A stretch of DNA of 64,000 nucleotides from Apiosordaria backusii (Eukaryota > Ascomycota > Sordariomycetes > Sordariales > Lasiosphaeriaceae), in the NCBI GenBank assembly GCA_030549205.1, contig JAUKTV010000007.1:1798001-1862000 (forward strand), read 5' to 3'. A program made the translations under genes and the position numbers. Below, piece after piece: positions 23,801 through 33,528 of this stretch (position 1 is the stretch's first letter; the number at the start of each line of letters is the position of its first letter). Below the pieces are notes generated by a model. It was not told the DNA's origin. It was given only the letters and a program-made list of their open reading frames with translations, and made no database searches.

Positions 23801-25040
23801 TTAATAGGTAGAAATTTCCTTAGCCTTTTTATTTTTAAATGTATATAAATAGGTTACTTCTACTTTAATATAGTCTACTAGTCTATTAAACCTAGCATGT
23901 TTTATAAAATTAAAAACCTTTTAATTTAAGCCTTCTTTTAAAGTATAGATTTTTAATATTAAGATAGTACTAGGCTTTTTATTTATAGTAAGCCTTTTTA
24001 AAGTAGTATAAATAGAAAGAAGCAGAGGTAGTAATTTAAATTAATAGAGAAATACGGTATTAATCTACCTCGGTATAGCTATTATTTAGACTTAGATTGG
24101 TTTAAAAGCAGGCAGTTTCGGCAGTAACGACAGTATAGTTATTAAAAAGATCAGACAGTATATAAGTTTAGAAGATAGCGTTTAGAAATCTTTAATTTTA
24201 TTAATAGTAGGCTTTTAAAAGAAGGTAGCCTTTAACTTTATTAGCTTATTAAGGATAACCGAGCTTTTCTATTTTTTTATAGGCAGCTTATTTAAAGTAA
24301 AGATACTATTATAGACTATAATAATAGTAAACTTACTATAAACTTTTAGTTACTTAAGTATTGGTAGCTTCTTTAAATTATAGTGCTTTTTAATACTTTA
24401 ATTGAAGAGAATAGAAGCTATAGACTTTACTTAGAAATTTAAACTTATAATAGTAATAGTAGTAGTAATAAAAGCAGAGGACTTATTATAGCCCTATAGT
24501 TAGTTATTAATGGTATTTCCAGTATTACTATTATTATTAACTTTATTAAGATTACTTAGCATTTTAAGTTTAATTTAGATCTTAAATAATAGAATTAAAA
24601 GACTAAAAGTAAAAGTGAAAGTAACAGTAACTTAGCTTTTAGTTATAGTATCTTAAAGAAGTTTAGACTTTAATATTATTTAAATACTATTAAGTAAGTT
24701 AGAAACTAAAGTATCTTTAAGTTTAGATATTTTAGTATTAGTTTAAGGCTATTTAATTAGAAGCTTTTTCTTTAAAGCTATTAAAATAATAACGGTAATA
24801 TTAATATAGAAGAATTAAACTATAGAACTATAGTACTGTTATTTAAGTAATATTTAATAGGCTGGATAACTTAAGTATTTGAGAATTGATTTTAACTGCT
24901 TATAATAATTTGAAATAATAGCTATATAAAGGTTTTTAGGGGCTTTTAAAGGTAAAAAAAATTAAATTCTTAAAGCTATTTTGAGTATGGAAATAGCTTG
25001 AAAACTACGGTGGTTAGGAGTTTTGTTTAATTTTTGTAGG

Positions 25041-25124
25041 TTTAATGGCCCTGGCGGTGTGGGTGGTTGGGACCTAAAAAAACCAAATTGGATTTTTGGA
25101 ACTCCCGTTTGCAACGCACAGCGG
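25041..25124 (-). repeat. right terminal inverted repeat, 84 bp
   Basis: Reverse complement of the left arm with two mismatches. It retains the presumed ancestral C at both variable positions. Its outer end is 181 bp before the MED21 start codon. Confidence 0.93.
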
Positions 25125-25305
25125 CAGATATTAAAGTGGACCCGCTCACCTTCAAGCTCTTATCTTATCAGCCTTCAGCCAACCATACCGCGAGCGCATC
25201 AGGTAGCTCCCTCTCTCTCCTCCAACATTCAACACCAGAACCAAACCCACACCCATACATCCTCCCCAACCGCGCTTCTCCCGTTGCGCCTCATTAACCC
25301 TCAAG

Positions 25306-25793
25306 ATGGGCGACAAACTAACACAACTCCAAGAGTCCATGGACCAAGTTTGTCCCCCCCGCCCCATCTTATCTATCCCCCCCAACCACTAACCTCCCTC
25401 CCTCCCTCCCTCCCCCCACAGCTCCTCACCCAATTCATAGCAGCCCTCTACTACAACGAGCGCCACCACGACCTTCAGAAATTCCAACCCACGGACAAAA
25501 TCCCCGACCTCAAACCCGACCAGCCCCCCGAAGTCGAAACCGTCGACCCGGAAACTTTCAAAGCCGGGCAGCTCGAGCTCGCGCGGGACCTCATTACAAA
25601 AGAGCAGCAGATTGAGTACCTCATCTCAACGCTGCCGGGGCTGGACAACAGCGAGCGGGATCAGCTGCAGATGATTAGAGAGCTGGAGGAGGAGCTAAGC
25701 GCGGCTGAGCAGCAGAGGCAGGAGGCGCTCAAGGAGAGGGATGAAGTGCTAAAGAGGTTGGATGGGTTGGTGAGGTTGATTAGGAGGCATTGA
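25306..25793 (+). CDS. med21: Mediator complex subunit 21 (Srb7 family)
   Basis: Essential Mediator middle-module subunit that pairs with MED7 as a helical hinge linking Mediator to RNA polymerase II. Exon 1 (25306-25347) encodes MGDKLTQLQESMDQ. A 74-nt intron (25348-25421: GTTTGT donor, ACTAAC branch, long CCTC tract, CACAG acceptor) joins it to LLTQFIAALYYNERHHD. The protein is 137 residues, normal for the family: the diagnostic N-terminal TQLQ...DQLLTQF..A..Y motif, a Pro/Asp-rich middle, and a C-terminal coiled coil of about 75 residues (KEQQIEYLISTLPG onward). The first-exon motif fixes the start; the open frame reaching further upstream runs into the transposon arm and is not coding. 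Confidence 0.92.
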
Positions 25794-26056
25794 TAGGGGC
25801 GGGGGTGAAGAGAAGTGGGGGTTGCATAGTATGATTTGTATGTGGGATAGCATCGGGCGTTGACGGATATGGGGCAGCGATCATAAAAGGGCATGGTGTT
25901 CTGGCGTTTTGGGATTATCAGATTGGTATTCTGGTTTGGCATTTTGGTTTTGATAGAGTAAAACTCTTCGCTTTGGAATTTATGGGTATCTATATCTCTT
26001 TCTATCTCTTCCTGTACTTCTTGGAACGTTGAATGTGTGCAAGCAGATTACATCGG

Positions 26057-26961
26057 CTATTCCGATGACACTTCAGGCTTCTTGAATACATGCGGGAAAA
26101 CAGTCCGCAACTCGTCCAGATGGCTTATCTGAAACTTGCAAGCTGGGGTTCTGGGGGCCTTGATGCCCTCTTCGACGAGGTGGGCGGCATTCCAGCCTAT
26201 CTCTTGGGCCTTTTTGCAGTTTTGGTAGGAGTCATCTACGATCCCAGTTAATAAGGGCAATGAATACAAGAGGAAATTGAAGTAGAACTCACCAACAAAA
26301 TAACAATCCTCCCTCCTCTCCACCCCCGCCTCCCTCATCGCCTTCTCGTACGCATCCTCATGCGGCTTACACACCAGCTTCGGCGCGCTATAATCACAAT
26401 ACGTGACCCCCTCGAAAAACTCCTCCACCTCCAGCAGCTTCACCACCCTCTTGGCATGGTTGACGTAAGCATTGGTGAAAAGCCACAAGCGGACTTTGGA
26501 GGTGTCGATGTCAGAAAGCAGCTTCTTGAGCTCATCGCGAGGCTTGATGATGTCATCCAGGGGGAGGGCGTCGTCAACCTTGGCGTTGTAGTCCAGGGGG
26601 TCGATCTGGTGGTGGCGGACGAGGCCCTCGATGGCCAGGCCGTAGTTTTGGTAATATTCCTTGTGGAGGCGGACGGCGTCTTCCCAGGGGAGGGAGAGGT
26701 GGGCGGCGAAGTACTTGTCGATTAGGTCGGCCATGAGGTCGTGGACGCGGGCGCCTGAGTCAAGTGTTAGTTGGGGGGGTTGTGAAGGGGGTATAAAGAG
26801 GGGAGAGGAAGTACTTTTTGGGTAGAGGCAGTTGTCGATGTCGCTGGGGTTGTTAGAATAGGCTTTTTGTTGGTATTATGTGGGTGATGGGTGACTTACA
26901 AGAAGAAGACCGGCTTGGGCGTGGGGCTGGTGCCGTTTACGGCTTTGGTCTCTGATTTCAT
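26057..26961 (-). CDS. HAD-superfamily pyrimidine 5'-nucleotidase (Sdt1/Phm8-like)
   Basis: Cytosolic or nuclear phosphatase of the Sdt1/Phm8 group, acting on nucleoside monophosphates such as UMP and CMP. Four exons: complement(join(26057..26235,26293..26754,26815..26843,26900..26961)), 243 residues. Exon 2 is only 29 nt. Introns are 56, 60 and 57 nt; the last is stop-free and in frame, so the raw frame reads through it. Splicing restores CYFVDDSYQNC. HAD motif I is FFFDIDNCLYP, with nucleophile D22 and acid/base D24. Motif II is LWLFTNAYVNHAKRV, motif III the lysine of CKPHEDAYEKAM, and motif IV FVDDS. A helical cap lies between motifs I and II. All catalytic residues are present. Confidence 0.9.
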
Positions 26962-27704
26962 TCTAAGGTTATTGGAAGATTCTGGTTCTGCAATAGAATT
27001 TAACAAGTCTTGGAATAGAATCTAGTTTTTCCTGACGGGATGTGTTGTAGTTGATGTTGGAAGAACAGTGAATTGTTGTAAGTGAGTTGTGGGGTAAGAG
27101 AATTCTGGAGTTGTCTTTGCTTGATGTTCCTGGTAGATGATGTAAAGTGGTTCAGGTTGTGCAGTCTCCAAGATGTCACGGTGGTATTCAAGAGAATAGA
27201 GTGTTCGCTAGGGGATTTCAGCGGGAATAGTGAAGCTATATATGTACTCTGTCTTTACTACCTTCCTATTTCCCTACTTCAAGTTGACTCAGGCCGTACA
27301 TGCACCTCTCGCATCTTCGATGGCGGAGCGGAACGTTGCGTCTCATTGGCAAACAAGCTTTCAGCGGTCCCGCCCATATGGTCAGTGCGCTTCCCGGTCT
27401 TGACGGGCCCTCGGAGCCTTGGCTTTGGAGGCGGCTGGGAAATTGTTCGAGTTTCCAAACCGCACACCAAACTTGACTTCGCCAGGCACTGATTTCCCAG
27501 TCACTGTTGGCACGTTGACAAGCGAAGAAAAGGCAGAGACGCATCACCGTCATTCTCCTTTTAGGCTCCGGTATTCGAACATCTATTTACGTCAAGCATT
27601 TTTCGGTTTCCGCGTCGCTGAATTGATGGGCCGCTATTAACGCGCCGAGTCACGAGTCGAAGAGACAGCAGCCGACACCTTGGGCGTTTGCAAACACAGC
27701 CATC
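26962..27704. other. divergent promoter region, nucleotidase / disordered-protein gene
   Basis: Separates the minus-strand nucleotidase from the plus-strand gene starting at 27705, so both promoters are expected here. No gene is supported. Confidence 0.5.
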
Positions 27705-30494
27705 ATGGCGCAAGGTTCTGTGGTTGCTGCCGTGTCGGCAGGAAGAGGAGGAACACAAGAAGGGAGAGCAGACAAGACTTCCTTGATAGCGTCGCTGTCT
27801 GCCGACGCGTTGCATGAGGTGCAGCAGTACGAGAAGCTGCTCAGATTTCGCGACGAGGTTGTCAGCGGTGCTCATCCGCGCATCAAACCACCGCAGCTTG
27901 GGAAAGTCGCCCAAGCCTCGAGCTCAAAGCCGACAGCTCCGTCTTCTTCTACCAATTCCACCAACTCACATGCTGCCGGGCAAAACCTCGCGGTAAATGG
28001 GAGTCGCCCACTAATTAACAATATGCCTTCGTATCGGGCAAACCAGCAAGTTCCGCCAGAAAACATGGCCACTAATGTTCCCGGCTTGGGGACGCTGTTG
28101 CAGAAACCTTCTGGTTCTGGCAAGCCTGAGATCGACCCGATACTGTTGGAAAAGTCTGACGACTTGGTCAAGGCTGAGATACAGCTCCGACGACAGAGAA
28201 TTGAGCGCGCTCTGAAAGATGATCTTGAGCAGCGCCGTCTCACCAGCAAGCCGCATGAGCAGATGGCTGAGCTCGATGTTAACGACATCTTGGCAAAAGC
28301 CCTGGCATTATCAGAGGATGCCCCTGTCCAGCCCACTGACGATGCAGCAGCTAACGCATCAGCTTCGAGCGACTCTTTCGATGATAATACCTTCTACTCT
28401 AGTCAACATGGTACACCCGATTCAGTCATGGCAGCTCGAATCCCGACCGAGTCTGAAGACGAGGAGATGCGAGACGAATCGCCCTATGAGCCTGAATTCG
28501 ATCCCGAGCCCATCGTCCCAACGACCACTGTTCAGACACAACCCCTCCCCAAACCGTCCCGGTCGATACCAGGCGTTTCTATATCCAAGCATCAAGTACA
28601 GCCAGCCCAGACCAAGATATCAGTCCTCCCTGTCCCAGCTGCTTCCTTTTCAATTCCTGGAATAGGCGTAGCGAATACATATGGCAGCGGCCAAGCCAGT
28701 CGCTCTGCGGGGTCTGGCAATGCGGGTAGCGGTCCAACAAGTAACTCGAGCGACTTTAACAGGGTAAATCAGCATTTGCTCAGCCAGGCTCGTGGAAACC
28801 AAACATCCCCTGTTGTGCGAGGGCATGATCTGTCTCCTCTGGCCCCGCAACCAGAGCGTGTCTCCCCCTTGGCTCCTCTGGCTCTCACAAGACAGCCGCA
28901 CTTGACCGAATCTGACTCTAGCGGACGCAGGGCTACTCCTGCCCAAGTTGCGGCACTTAGAAAACAAACCTCTAATGCGTCGAGTCCAGAGAGCTCCCCG
29001 CAGGCTAACAAGGCTGCGGACAAGAAGAAGAACAAAAAGAAGAACAAGAGAAAGGCCGATAGGTTGGCCGTTGAAACCACTGCTGTCTCGCCTGTCATTA
29101 AGCCTGAACCACGCTCCCCTTCCCCTCTGACAGCCGCTCCTTATGCTCGACCAAACAAACGCCAGAAGCAGGGCCGCCAACAAGCCGCGGACTCGCCCTA
29201 CGAAGAGCATAGGTATCAAGAACCAATCCGTGTGGAGACTGGCTACCAAGAGCGTTACCAGCCCAGCGGCAGCGTCAGGCAGGAACGGGTCGTTGGGTAC
29301 GAAAGAGCAGATGGGGCATATCGTCCTCGTTACGATGATGAGCCAATCCTGCTTACATCACCAAGGTACGAGAGGGTTGAGAGGGTGTACTATGATGAAA
29401 CTAGACCTCCTGTGAGCGCCCGTCCCCTTCGTCCGGACTCCCCAAGCGCCCAGCCTGCTCAGTATGTCCCGCGAGAGGTTCGTACTGCACGGCCAGTGGC
29501 GTATGAGGAGGGTGCCACATTTTACCGCGACGTCAGAGCTGCTTCACGGATGAGTATGCGCCCAGCTGCGTATCCTGACCGCTCGCAATCACCTATCATG
29601 TATGAGCGGCCACCTGCAGCTATGCCTCCACCTAGAGCACCTGTCAGGCGCATTCTCGTCGATGCCCATGGGCGGGAGTATCTTGAGCCTATCCGCTCGA
29701 CTACAGTTGTCCGCGATGAGGTGATTTCTGATCCTAGGGCTGAGCGGTTGTATCCTGCTCGGGAGATGTCAAGAAGACCGGAAGTGGTGGATGACGAGGT
29801 GATTTACCAGTCTACTCAGCCTGTCTATGGGGCTCCCAGACGGGTGGTTACTCAGCCAGAGTATGGCGGCTATAGAGAGGCTGCCAACCCGATGGCTCCT
29901 CCGCCGTTGAGCGAGTACGCTCCTTCTCGGGCTGAGCCTCCAAGGGAATACATTGCTCGGCCGACGAGTGTTCGCCCGCCGATGGAGCCAGTGCGGTATG
30001 AGACTGGCGCAGGATATGAGAGGATACCTTTTGAGGATCGATCACGGGATTACTACGGTGGTGCTGGAGCTGGTGGGGTGAGGCCGGCCAGTGTTAGGCC
30101 AGGGGCAGAGAGCATCAGGTATGAGGTGCCGGTTGCATATGAGAGACGGGTTGGGGGGCAAGTGGAGGAGTTTGTTCCGTTGAGATCGGCGAGTGTGAGA
30201 CCTGGAGCAGAGGCGGTGCGGTATGAGCCGTATGGTGGTAGCCGGGTTGAGTACGCCGCTCCGCCGCCGGTGCCTGCGTACGGGATGCAGCCGCCGCCGC
30301 GGTCTTACAGTGTGTTGCCGACAGAGAGGGTTGTTGAGAGGGGTTATAGCATCCAGCCAACTCAGCAAGGGGGTCAGGTTCAGGGCCAGGCACCCGGGGG
30401 TTATTACTCACGGCAGGCGGCGAGAGATGATGATGAGGCTGTTTTCTTGGATCGCCCGCCTCCGCAGAGAGAGGTTTATCGGGATATGCGTTAG
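27705..30494 (+). CDS. large intrinsically disordered Arg/Pro/Tyr-rich protein, unknown function
   Basis: A single exon, 929 residues, starting at an ATG in context CATCATGGC. The N-terminal part has a short likely folded segment (SADALHEVQQYEKLLRFRDEVV, about residues 32-53). A charged helix (SDDLVKAEIQLRRQRIERAL) and DVNDILAKALAL follow near 150-205. The middle is Ser/Pro-rich and carries a strongly basic nuclear-localisation-like KKKNKKKNKRKADR. The C-terminal third is Tyr/Arg/Pro-rich and contains three copies of an SVRPxxExxRYE...YE(R) unit. These traits suggest a nuclear scaffold or condensate-type protein, but I do not recognise a family. The stop TAG at 30492-30494 is followed in the same frame by 60 more open codons. 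Confidence 0.82.
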   Translation: MAQGSVVAAVSAGRGGTQEGRADKTSLIASLSADALHEVQQYEKLLRFRDEVVSGAHPRIKPPQLGKVAQASSSKPTAPSSSTNSTNSHAAGQNLAVNGSRPLINNMPSYRANQQVPPENMATNVPGLGTLLQKPSGSGKPEIDPILLEKSDDLVKAEIQLRRQRIERALKDDLEQRRLTSKPHEQMAELDVNDILAKALALSEDAPVQPTDDAAANASASSDSFDDNTFYSSQHGTPDSVMAARIPTESEDEEMRDESPYEPEFDPEPIVPTTTVQTQPLPKPSRSIPGVSISKHQVQPAQTKISVLPVPAASFSIPGIGVANTYGSGQASRSAGSGNAGSGPTSNSSDFNRVNQHLLSQARGNQTSPVVRGHDLSPLAPQPERVSPLAPLALTRQPHLTESDSSGRRATPAQVAALRKQTSNASSPESSPQANKAADKKKNKKKNKRKADRLAVETTAVSPVIKPEPRSPSPLTAAPYARPNKRQKQGRQQAADSPYEEHRYQEPIRVETGYQERYQPSGSVRQERVVGYERADGAYRPRYDDEPILLTSPRYERVERVYYDETRPPVSARPLRPDSPSAQPAQYVPREVRTARPVAYEEGATFYRDVRAASRMSMRPAAYPDRSQSPIMYERPPAAMPPPRAPVRRILVDAHGREYLEPIRSTTVVRDEVISDPRAERLYPAREMSRRPEVVDDEVIYQSTQPVYGAPRRVVTQPEYGGYREAANPMAPPPLSEYAPSRAEPPREYIARPTSVRPPMEPVRYETGAGYERIPFEDRSRDYYGGAGAGGVRPASVRPGAESIRYEVPVAYERRVGGQVEEFVPLRSASVRPGAEAVRYEPYGGSRVEYAAPPPVPAYGMQPPPRSYSVLPTERVVERGYSIQPTQQGGQVQGQAPGGYYSRQAARDDDEAVFLDRPPPQREVYRDMR

Positions 30495-31472
30495 GGACGT
30501 AATAGCAATAGCAAGCTGAAACCTTGGGAGAAACGGAGGGAGATGCGGGAGGAGAGGGAGAGATTGGAAGGGGGAGAGGGACGTAGCACCTACCAAATCA
30601 GTAAACGAGCAAGGCAGACGGAGAGGAGGAAGAGATTGCGAGAGGCTGCTGGGCAAGTGGTGAAGGTTGGGACATGATGGGACCGGTGGTATATTGGAGG
30701 GGTGGTTGTTGGTGGTTGTTGTAGGGGCTATTGAACACTGGCTAGACAGTTGTGTATTGTGTATTATTTACATTCATGGGGAAAAATTCGTTGGTTTCGA
30801 GGGGTGGAAAAGGCATAGCCATTAGTCAGGATGGGTAGGCATTACATGGCGTTTTTTGTGTCATGGCAGCAGCAGCGATGAGTTTGCATTGGGGTTAGCG
30901 ATAGGGTTCGATTGGGACTTGAGCTATGGGGGACTGATAGACTGAGCATTGTTTTTCTTTGCATCACTACTGCTTTTTGATAGCGTAATTCTCTGCGGGC
31001 TGTTTTTGATGCAGATAGACTGGAGCGTTCTTTTCCCGAGTAGCTTCTGAAACCGTATCATCATGTGAAGAAGAGCCGAATAGGAGCATCTCCATAGCGG
31101 TCTTGACACAGGTGTGCCATTTCTGCGTGAATGAATAGTGGTTGGCTGTTTAGGTGCCTGAGTTGTGGTGCTGGTGCTGATTATTACAAATGCGAATGAA
31201 TGGGCACAGCACACATGGGCATTTTCTCGGTTCGAGTTCCTCTAATCGTGCCCCTCGGGAGGCACAACACTTGATAGGTAATGCTCGGGACAAGTTACAT
31301 ACTTCACTCAGGGCGGCGGGCTTGAGTTTCAGGAGCAGGGCATAGGCATATATGCAGGTGGTTTAAGGCAAGTCTATTCACCGCTGTAGGTACAGTCATA
31401 GAAAGCCGGCGAGGCTAGCAGAGCATGCAAATAGATGGGTCGATTTTGAGACATTGAGGTGAGATGTTTGCA

Positions 31473-31511
<39 letters not shown>

Positions 31512-33528
31512 CAGGAACGGTCAACGGGCGATGGAATGAGGGGCTTGGAGCCTTTGAACCTTGAAGTATCTTGGCACCAAACCTTTGCAGTCCTCGTGAT
31601 GGTTGAGAGACTTGGTGGTTGCTGGGACCTCTGACCGCAACATTGAGAAGCTTGTGAGAGAGAGGGGACAAAAAAGACAAAAAGGCGGTGCTGACTGTGT
31701 CAGCCAACGGTGGGATGAGAGGTGTATATCGAAGTATGGTACTGCTGTATATGTAAGGATAGGTATGGAAGGGCGATAAATCACGGGATAAAGAGTGCCC
31801 TGGGTGGGGGGCCATAAAGGACCTCCTTTTTTTTACCCTTCTAAACATCCATGGAAACGGGCTGTACACTACGGGGAAAACGGGAGCCGGGGGGTTTGGA
31901 GGGGCCGAACCTAAGGAGGTGCCGAAGGGGCCGGGAATTTGAAGTTGATCATCCAACTTGCTATATATTTGCATTGGCATTTGCAAGAGGTTTGCAAAAA
32001 GGTAATGACTTGGCGAGGACATAGCATAAGAATCATGAAAATGAAACAAAGCATTATTTGTTGTCAGCGTCGGGTTTTTTGACAATTTTGGAACGTTCTG
32101 TGCCGCAGTTGAGGTGTGTTCGGTTCAAAAGCAAATGGCAAGCAAATGGGAAAGTTGGGGGAGCACAACGTCACCAGGCTGGCAAGTGGCTCCACCTGTC
32201 GTGAGCTTTCACGAGGTGTGCACAGCTCTCGCGGTAGACGTGGAGACTAGACAGACCACCTGGTGCCAGGTCCTTGTTATGACGCGTCCAAGTTTTGTTG
32301 TCATTTGCCAGACCGGATGAAAATAACTGAGCAGTGCTGGGATAGATGGAAAGGTGGTCTCTTATTTCAGACTTGGAGGATGTTTCAGGGCGGGTTTTCA
32401 TTTCCAGGTAGGACTTTGGACATGATTCAGTGCAATATTGAGAGCTGGAAGGGCCTAGTGCGAAAGGCATAAAACTCTCCGAACGGGTTGGCAGTTTGGT
32501 TAATAAAGGTACCGTAGATAGTTGGGTGGTAGTAGGCCCGGCTGCAAAGGTAAAATATATGCATGAGGGGGAAAGGGTGGGATTGAGCATGTTTATGGTA
32601 TTTGGATTTACCATTGTTGTTGTGCAGTGCCTCGAGCTAGCGGTCTCCATAGCAGAGAGATGAAACTGGACAGTGAGACATGGCCATTCATTCATTGCTT
32701 TCTTTGTGTGATGTGTTATTTTGAGCCGGATCAGAACTGGCTGGCTTGGAATGCCTCTTGCTGAGAAGAGCTTCCCCTTCCCCTCAAGCGGCAAATTCCA
32801 CAAGCACAAGACTTGGGGCTGAAGCTGAAGATAATCAGCAGAGAGGCAGTAGTCGACGTTGGCTACCTAGTAGTGGAGGTCCATCAAACCGCAGTAGTTC
32901 GTGGCCGCGGACGCAGGAGGTTGCCGGTTCTTGAATTGCCCTGGCCAGTGAAGACTCCCAGACAGGCCGGGGCCAAGCACACCAAGCCAAAAAGCCAGCG
33001 GTCACTGCAACGTTAGGGGGAGGGCACGGACCAGCGGGCTCCCACGGTGCAGAGCGGGCCCGTGGGGACCTCCAGATCTGCTTGGATGGCCCATGCTCCA
33101 CTCTTGCTCACTGCCTCAGTCAGTCCAACAGCTTCCATCTGCCAATCCCTCGACCGACACGACAAGTCTTCGTTCCTCCACCTCTTCCCCTCCCCCCAGC
33201 CCAGGTCGATACTCCCAAACATTGGCAGGAAGGTCAGGAGCACACGACAACACTTCCACCCCTTCTCTTTTGTTCCTTTTTCAACAGCGGCCCCTTTGAA
33301 GATACCCAAGATACCCTTTTTCGCCGCATTTCTCTTTCCACTCCTTTTAGCCCCAATTGCCCTCGACAAGGACCAGACGCCGCCTCCGCCGCTCCCGTCT
33401 GCCTCTCCCTCTCTGTCTGTCTATCTGTCTGCCTCCCTCGACTCCCCCTTCCCCCCGTCCCAAACACCACCAGCCCTGGCACCCGCCTTTTATTTCCACG
33501 CTCAACGAGCAGCGAGCATTGAGTCATC
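30495..33528. other. long intergenic region
   Basis: Positions 30495-30674 are an in-frame extension of the preceding gene after its TAG. The rest has no supported gene. A minus-strand open frame at 31396-32085 is low-complexity where it crosses a GTT repeat and lacks any motif. The last 350 bases before 33529 are a pyrimidine-rich leader and promoter of the KH-domain gene. Confidence 0.5.
31473..31511. repeat. (TTG)n trinucleotide microsatellite
   Basis: About 13 uninterrupted TTG/GTT units in non-coding DNA. Confidence 0.95.

Larger units (their letters stand above)
20725..25124. mobile_element. 4.4-kb DNA transposon-like element, RIP-degraded
   Basis: Bounded by near-perfect 84-bp terminal inverted repeats (20725-20808 and 25041-25124). 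The interior is extremely AT-rich, with TpA everywhere, CpA/TpG scarce, and no open frame of 60 codons in six frames. This is the signature of repeat-induced point mutation on a repeated element. I could not identify a transposase relic, so the superfamily is open. No matching target-site duplication is seen at the outer ends (gcgatcga on the left, cagatatt on the right). It sits between the divergent RRG7-like and MED21 genes. Confidence 0.82.

Noticed and set aside
20809..25040. Possible surviving transposase or other gene inside the 4.4-kb element
   Set aside because: All six frames are saturated with stops; I could not recognise any protein motif.
25023..25305. MED21 frame extended upstream to 25023
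   Set aside because: The extension lies in the transposon arm and promoter; the family N-terminus MGDKLTQLQESMDQ begins at 25306 and needs the intron at 25348-25421.
30438..30494. 54-nt intron (GTTTTC...TTAG) that would remove the TAG of the disordered protein
   Set aside because: The donor is far from the GTRNGT seen in other introns here and no branch site is visible, so it is kept only as an alternative.
31396..32085. Minus-strand 229-codon open frame
   Set aside because: Low-complexity Asn run from the TTG microsatellite, no domain, no codon bias or splice-linked exons. Probably chance.
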